Positions 5,302 through 8,381 of a stretch of DNA of 8,381 nt are shown here, in pieces (position 1 is the stretch's first letter; each line of letters opens with the position of its first letter). Source of the DNA: Microbacteriaceae bacterium (GTDB lineage: Bacteria; Actinomycetota; Actinomycetes; Actinomycetales; Microbacteriaceae); assembly GCA_947486475.1 (NCBI GenBank), contig CANKTR010000039.1, positions 1-8,381 on the forward strand, written 5' to 3'. The notes beneath the pieces were generated by a model. The model made no database searches. It was not told where the DNA came from and saw nothing but the letters and a program-made list of their open reading frames with translations. The translations under genes were made by a program, and so were the position numbers.

Positions 5302-5928
5302 GTGATTCCACTCGAGAACATCCTCACGTTCATTGCGTTCTCGCTCGTGATCATCGCAATTCCCGGGCCGTCGGTGATGTTCGCGATTTCCCGCGCCCTG
5401 GTCCTCGGAAAGCGCGGAGCCGTGTTGACCGTTGTGGGCAACGGAATCGGGGTTTTCGGCCAGGCGCTCGCGGTGTCCGTCGGTCTGGGTGTTCTTATTC
5501 AATCGAACGAACTCCTCATGAACATCATCCGATTGACCGGAGCGGGTTTCCTCATCTATCTGGGGATCACCGCAATTCGCCATCGACGTGACGGTCTCGA
5601 CCTGACGACCCCCGTCGTCGCGCCCAAAAGTTCGCACATCCTGCGCGAATCGATCCTTGTCGGTCTCTCGAATCCGAAGACAATCGTGTTCTTCTCGGCC
5701 GCATTCCCGCAGTTCGTCGTATCCGGCGGCACGCCGATCGTGTTTCAAATGATGCTGCTGAGCGTGATTTTCGTCGTCTTCGGTATCTCGGGGGATGCGA
5801 TTTACGCGCTGACCGCCGGCGCCGCCCGCGACTGGTTCGCGAAGTCGCAAAACCGCGTTGTGGCGATGCGCACCATCGGGGGCATCGCGATGACGACTCT
5901 GGGTGTCGTGACCGTGTGGCTGCCGTAA
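5302..5928 (+). CDS. LysE/RhtB-family amino-acid exporter
   Basis: The protein has 208 residues with a GTG start, the normal size for this family of six-helix inner-membrane exporters of amino acids and derivatives. Diagnostic features are IAIPGPSVMF (PGP at 21-23) in the first helix, the glycine-rich second helix (GNGIGVFGQALAVSVGLG, 46-63), GAGFLIYLG in the third (80-88), and GLSNPKTIVFFSAAFPQF (121-138), the signature after the cytoplasmic loop. The C-terminus ends in another hydrophobic helix. The substrate cannot be told from sequence; the family includes threonine, homoserine, leucine and lysine exporters. It is divergent from the sigma operon with 134 bp between start codons. Its start is supported by the -10 element six bases upstream rather than by a Shine-Dalgarno sequence. 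Confidence 0.9.
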   Translation: MIPLENILTFIAFSLVIIAIPGPSVMFAISRALVLGKRGAVLTVVGNGIGVFGQALAVSVGLGVLIQSNELLMNIIRLTGAGFLIYLGITAIRHRRDGLDLTTPVVAPKSSHILRESILVGLSNPKTIVFFSAAFPQFVVSGGTPIVFQMMLLSVIFVVFGISGDAIYALTAGAARDWFAKSQNRVVAMRTIGGIAMTTLGVVTVWLP

Positions 5929-6028
5929 CTGTGGAACGCCCAACTTTGCCGACGACAGTGCGTAAACTGATGACGTTGGGTCCAGCGCCCGCACACAAAT
6001 CACTCAAACACGTAAGGACATTGTTTCC

Positions 6029-6550
6029 ATGAGTTTTTTCCAGAACCTTTCCAAGATGATTTCCCGCGCGGACAAGAAGGCCGACCAGATCGCCGACTCC
6101 GCTCGTGACCTCGCCGCAGACGCGGCCAAGCGCGCCGGTGATTTCGCCGACGACGCATCACGCGAGGTCAACAAACTCGCCGCCCAAGCACAGCGCGAAG
6201 GTACGAAGGCCGTCAAGAAGGCACAGCGCGAAGGCACCAAGGTTGTCAAGAAGGCAACCAAGACAGCAAAGACCGTGACCAAAGACGTCAAGAGCAAAGC
6301 CGCCGCCGCCGCCAAGACGGCCGAGGCACGCGCGAACAAGGCCGCCAAGACCATCGCCACCGAGGCCAAAGTTGTCGGCAAGACCGTCAAGTCGAGCGCA
6401 GCCAAGGCGGCTGCTGGGGTCAAGGAAGCCCTCACCGGCGCACCCGACGCCTCGTGGTCTGTCGCTCAGCTTCGCGCCGCAGCAAAGACCCGGGGTATCG
6501 CCGGGTACTCGACGATGTCGAAGCCACAGTTGCTCAAGGCGCTTCGCTAG
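6029..6550 (+). CDS. Ala/Lys-rich histone-H1-like protein with C-terminal SAP/Rho-N-like domain
   Basis: The protein has 173 residues. Residues 1-55 form an amphipathic, charged helix (SRADKKADQIADSARDLAADAAKRAG). Residues 53-135 are a strongly basic Ala/Lys/Thr tail including an 11-residue tandem repeat, AQREGTKAVKK / AQREGTKVVKK. Residues 143-173 (WSVAQLRAAAKTRGIAGYSTMSKPQLLKALR) match the helix-extended-helix pattern of SAP or Rho-N-like domains that bind nucleic acid. The whole suggests a nucleoid-associated protein. LEA-like stress proteins share the repetitive helix but not the SAP end. The start is set by AAGGA ten bases upstream of the ATG. TAAACT at 5963-5968 may be a -10, giving a leader of about 50 nt. 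It converges with the small membrane-protein gene, with a strong hairpin between them. Confidence 0.8.
   Translation: MSFFQNLSKMISRADKKADQIADSARDLAADAAKRAGDFADDASREVNKLAAQAQREGTKAVKKAQREGTKVVKKATKTAKTVTKDVKSKAAAAAKTAEARANKAAKTIATEAKVVGKTVKSSAAKAAAGVKEALTGAPDASWSVAQLRAAAKTRGIAGYSTMSKPQLLKALR
6188..6253 (+). repeat. 33-bp tandem duplication in the histone-like gene
   Basis: GCACAGCGCGAAGG at 6188 recurs at 6221, in phase with the 11-residue protein repeat. It indicates growth of the basic tail by slippage or unequal exchange. Confidence 0.7.
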
Positions 6551-6566
6551 ACGATCTGCCTAACCT

Positions 6567-6614
6567 GCTTAACGCGAAAGCCAACCCCACCGGGTCGGCT
6601 CTCGTTGCTTAAGC
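6567..6614. terminator. Long imperfect hairpin between convergent genes
   Basis: Nested complementary arms are GCTTAA (6567-6572) with TTAAGC (6609-6614), CGAAAGCC (6575-6582) with GGCTCTCG (6597-6604, one mismatch), and ACCC (6584-6587) with GGGT (6592-6595) around a four-base loop. The stem is symmetrical, so it would form on either transcript. There is no T-tract on either side, so it is not a textbook intrinsic terminator. It may act as a bidirectional pause or terminator, or as 3'-end protection. Confidence 0.55.
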
Positions 6615-6619
6615 GGAAA

Positions 6620-6802
6620 CTATTCGACATACTCGTCGTCGGGGTCAGTGATTGCCGCGATGATGGCGACGAGGCTCACGATCCACGAAATCCACAAGAG
6701 CGCGAGTTTCCAGTCGCGTTTGCCGGACACGGTTGATTTGACGAGCCCGAAAACGGAAAAAATCGCGCTGAGAAAGCTGCCGTTGAGCAGGAATTTTTTC
6801 AT
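6620..6802 (-). CDS. Small two-helix membrane protein, function unknown
   Basis: The protein has 60 residues. Hydrophobic segments lie at about 4-21 (FLLNGSFLSAIFSVFGLV) and 31-52 (the WKLALLWISWIVSLVAIIAAI stretch). They are separated by a short basic loop (KSTVSGKRD), and the tail DPDDEYVE is acidic. The open frame extends upstream to 7036, but the real start is the ATG at 6802: GGAGG lies seven bases before it, and the upstream part would overlap and read antisense to the ilvD start. No family is recognised. It is divergent from ilvD with 73 bp between start codons, and its start is leadered while ilvD appears leaderless. Hydrophobicity plus a strong ribosome-binding site support a genuine gene. 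Confidence 0.72.
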   Translation of the reverse strand: MKKFLLNGSFLSAIFSVFGLVKSTVSGKRDWKLALLWISWIVSLVAIIAAITDPDDEYVE

Positions 6803-6863
6803 GGCGAAACCTCCGCCGATAACGATACCGTCACCGACCGCACGCCAGCACGCCATTGGTTTG

Positions 6864-6869
6864 TAGGAT
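6864..6869 (+). promoter_or_regulatory. -10 element of ilvD (leaderless)
   Basis: TAGGAT, then AGGAGA, then ATG at 6876. AGGAG is present but only one base from the ATG, too close for normal use as a ribosome-binding site, so the leaderless reading is preferred. No -35 element is seen. Confidence 0.5.
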
Positions 6870-6875
6870 AGGAGA

Positions 6876-8381
6876 ATGACTGAGATTGACCGCAAACCGC
6901 GCTCGCGGGTCGTCACCGATGGAATCGAAGCGACCACCTCGCGCGGAATGCTCCGTGCCGTGGGGATGGGGGACGCCGACTGGGATAAACCGCAGGTCGG
7001 AATCGCCAGTTCGTGGAACGAAATCACGCCCTGCAACCTTTCGCTCGGCCGTCTCGCGCAGGCTGCAAAGGAAGGCGTTCACGCCGGCGGTGGTTACCCG
7101 CTGCAGTTCGGCACGATTTCCGTTTCGGACGGAATTTCGATGGGCCACGAGGGCATGCACTTCTCGCTCGTTTCTCGTGAGGTCATCGCCGACTCGGTTG
7201 AAACCGTTGTGCAGGCCGAACGCCTCGATGGCACGGTCCTGCTGGCCGGATGTGACAAGTCAATTCCCGGCATGCTTATGGCCGCTGCGCGCCTTGATCT
7301 TGCCAGTTCTTTCCTCTACGCCGGCTCGATTGCTCCGGGCTGGGTCAAGTTGGAGGATGGCACCGAAAAAGACATCACGATCATCGATTCGTTCGAAGCG
7401 GTCGGCGCTGTCAAGGCCGGAAAAATGAGTGCTGAAGACGCCCGTCGGATTGAATGCGCGTTCGCCCCGGGCGAAGGTGCGTGTGGGGGAATGTATACGG
7501 CCAACACCATGGCGTCTGTCGCCGAGGCACTGGGCATGAGTCTTCCGGGGTCGGCATCACCCGCCTCGTATGACCGCCGCCGCGACTATTTTGCGCACCG
7601 ATCGGGCGAGGCCGTCGTCGGTATGCTCGATCGAGGCCAGACCGCCCGCGACATTCTGACCATCGCGGCATTTGAAAACGCGATTGCGGTGGCGATGGCC
7701 CTCGGCGGATCGACGAATGTTGTGCTTCACCTTCTCGCGATCGCGAACGAAGCCGAAGTCCCGCTCACGCTCGATGACTTCAACCGCATCGGCGCAAAGG
7801 TCCCCCACCTCGGCGACCTCAAGCCCTTCGGCAAATACGTGATGAACGACGTGGACCGCCGCGGGGGTCTTCCCGTGTTGATGAAGGCTCTGGTTGACGC
7901 GGGACTCATGCACGGCGACGCGCTGACAATCACCGGAAAGACGATGGCGGAAAACCTCGCCGAGATGAACCTCGACGCCTTGGACGGCGAAGTCCTCCGA
8001 ACCCTCGACAACCCGATCCACGCAACCGGCGGCATCACGATTTTGGACGGAACGTTTGCACCGGAGGGTGCCGTCGTGAAAACCGCGGGATTCGACGCCG
8101 CGACGTTCGAGGGACCGGCGCGGGTGTTCGAACGCGAGCGCGCCGCGATGGACGCGTTGACGAACGGCGAGATCGTCGCGGGCGACGTTGTCGTGATTCG
8201 CTACGAAGGCCCCAAGGGTGGTCCGGGAATGCGCGAGATGCTTGCGGTCACGGCCGCAATCAAGGGCGCGGGACTCGGCAAAGATGTATTACTGTTGACG
8301 GACGGACGATTCTCAGGCGGCACAACCGGACTGTGCATCGGCCACGTAGCTCCCGAAGCAGTGGACGCAGGTCCCATTGCC
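6876..8381 (+). CDS. ilvD: Dihydroxy-acid dehydratase, 3'-truncated by window end
   Basis: The first 502 codons are present; the family usually has about 560 residues, so only the C-terminal end is missing. It dehydrates 2,3-dihydroxy-isovalerate and 2,3-dihydroxy-3-methylvalerate in valine, leucine and isoleucine synthesis, in the cytosol. Iron-sulfur ligands are visible: Cys53 in WNEITPCN, Cys126 in [16 protein letters not shown] and Cys203 in [15 protein letters not shown], the three-cysteine pattern of [2Fe-2S] members. Asp85 ([13 protein letters not shown]) and Lys128, the carbamylated lysine of the family, are also present. Later motifs include [13 protein letters not shown] and [21 protein letters not shown]. 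The start aligns with family N-termini ([25 protein letters not shown]). No leader peptide or attenuator fits in the short upstream gap, and a leaderless start would rule one out. Regulation is therefore not evident here. Confidence 0.97.
   Translation, partial: MTEIDRKPRSRVVTDGIEATTSRGMLRAVGMGDADWDKPQVGIASSWNEITPCNLSLGRLAQAAKEGVHAGGGYPLQFGTISVSDGISMGHEGMHFSLVSREVIADSVETVVQAERLDGTVLLAGCDKSIPGMLMAAARLDLASSFLYAGSIAPGWVKLEDGTEKDITIIDSFEAVGAVKAGKMSAEDARRIECAFAPGEGACGGMYTANTMASVAEALGMSLPGSASPASYDRRRDYFAHRSGEAVVGMLDRGQTARDILTIAAFENAIAVAMALGGSTNVVLHLLAIANEAEVPLTLDDFNRIGAKVPHLGDLKPFGKYVMNDVDRRGGLPVLMKALVDAGLMHGDALTITGKTMAENLAEMNLDALDGEVLRTLDNPIHATGGITILDGTFAPEGAVVKTAGFDAATFEGPARVFERERAAMDALTNGEIVAGDVVVIRYEGPKGGPGMREMLAVTAAIKGAGLGKDVLLLTDGRFSGGTTGLCIGHVAPEAVDAGPIA

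Noticed and set aside
5194..6003. 269-codon minus-strand frame opposite the exporter
   Set aside because: It is a highly charged, low-complexity translation with no recognisable domain; the other strand encodes a LysE-family exporter with all its motifs.
6615..6641. GGAAAC-16-CGTCG, an ECF-like promoter on the plus strand
   Set aside because: The -10 half is imperfect, it lies at the 3' end of the small gene on the opposite strand, and no plus-strand gene follows until ilvD, which has its own start signal.
6803..7036. Upstream extension of the small membrane protein to 138 residues
   Set aside because: The extension would lie antisense over the ilvD start, has no ribosome-binding site, and reads as a shadow; GGAGG marks the start at 6802.

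Overview
The window looks like the chromosome of a moderately GC-rich actinobacterium, possibly from Microbacteriaceae or a relative. The reasons are the many promoters that place a start codon exactly where a leaderless transcript would begin, a divergently placed ECF sigma factor operon with a single-pass membrane partner, an Ala/Lys-rich protein ending in a SAP-like DNA-binding domain, and base composition. The family assignment is an inference and no marker gene settles it.

Layout. 1-153 (-): N-terminus of a beta-lactamase-fold serine hydrolase. 253-328 (+): intact tRNA-Lys(CTT). 387-1361 (-): a secreted seven-bladed YVTN beta-propeller protein built from near-identical 42-residue repeats. 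1362-1683: 322 bp without a gene, holding a cluster of inverted repeats, an 11-bp tandem repeat and a degenerate 3' half of the same tRNA-Lys gene. The intact tRNA and the fragment make a direct repeat of about 72 bp, so the propeller gene sits in a roughly 1.3-kb islet with the structure of a tRNA-targeted insertion, although no integrase is present.

1684-2340 and 2384-3142 (-): two tandem TetR-family regulators, each with its own leaderless promoter and nearby palindromes that could be operators. 3207-4655 (-) and 4688-5167 (-): a membrane-anchored extracellular protein and an ECF sigma factor, in the usual sigma then anti-sigma order, with an ECF-type promoter candidate ahead of the sigma gene. 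5302-5928 (+): a LysE/RhtB amino-acid exporter. 6029-6550 (+): a histone-H1-like, SAP-ended putative nucleoid protein. It converges on 6620-6802 (-), a 60-residue membrane protein, and a long imperfect hairpin lies between the two. 6876-8381 (+): dihydroxy-acid dehydratase (IlvD), running off the end.

How the parts relate. Only sigma factor and membrane protein look like one functional unit, an envelope-sensing sigma/anti-sigma pair. IlvD is branched-chain amino-acid biosynthesis. The exporter could handle amino acids but nothing links it to IlvD. The TetR pair has no adjacent pump or enzyme operon. The most unusual parts are the tRNA-flanked propeller islet, the ABCDABC blade order inside it, and the recurrent TANNNT + 6 nt + start codon arrangement at five of the ten gene starts.
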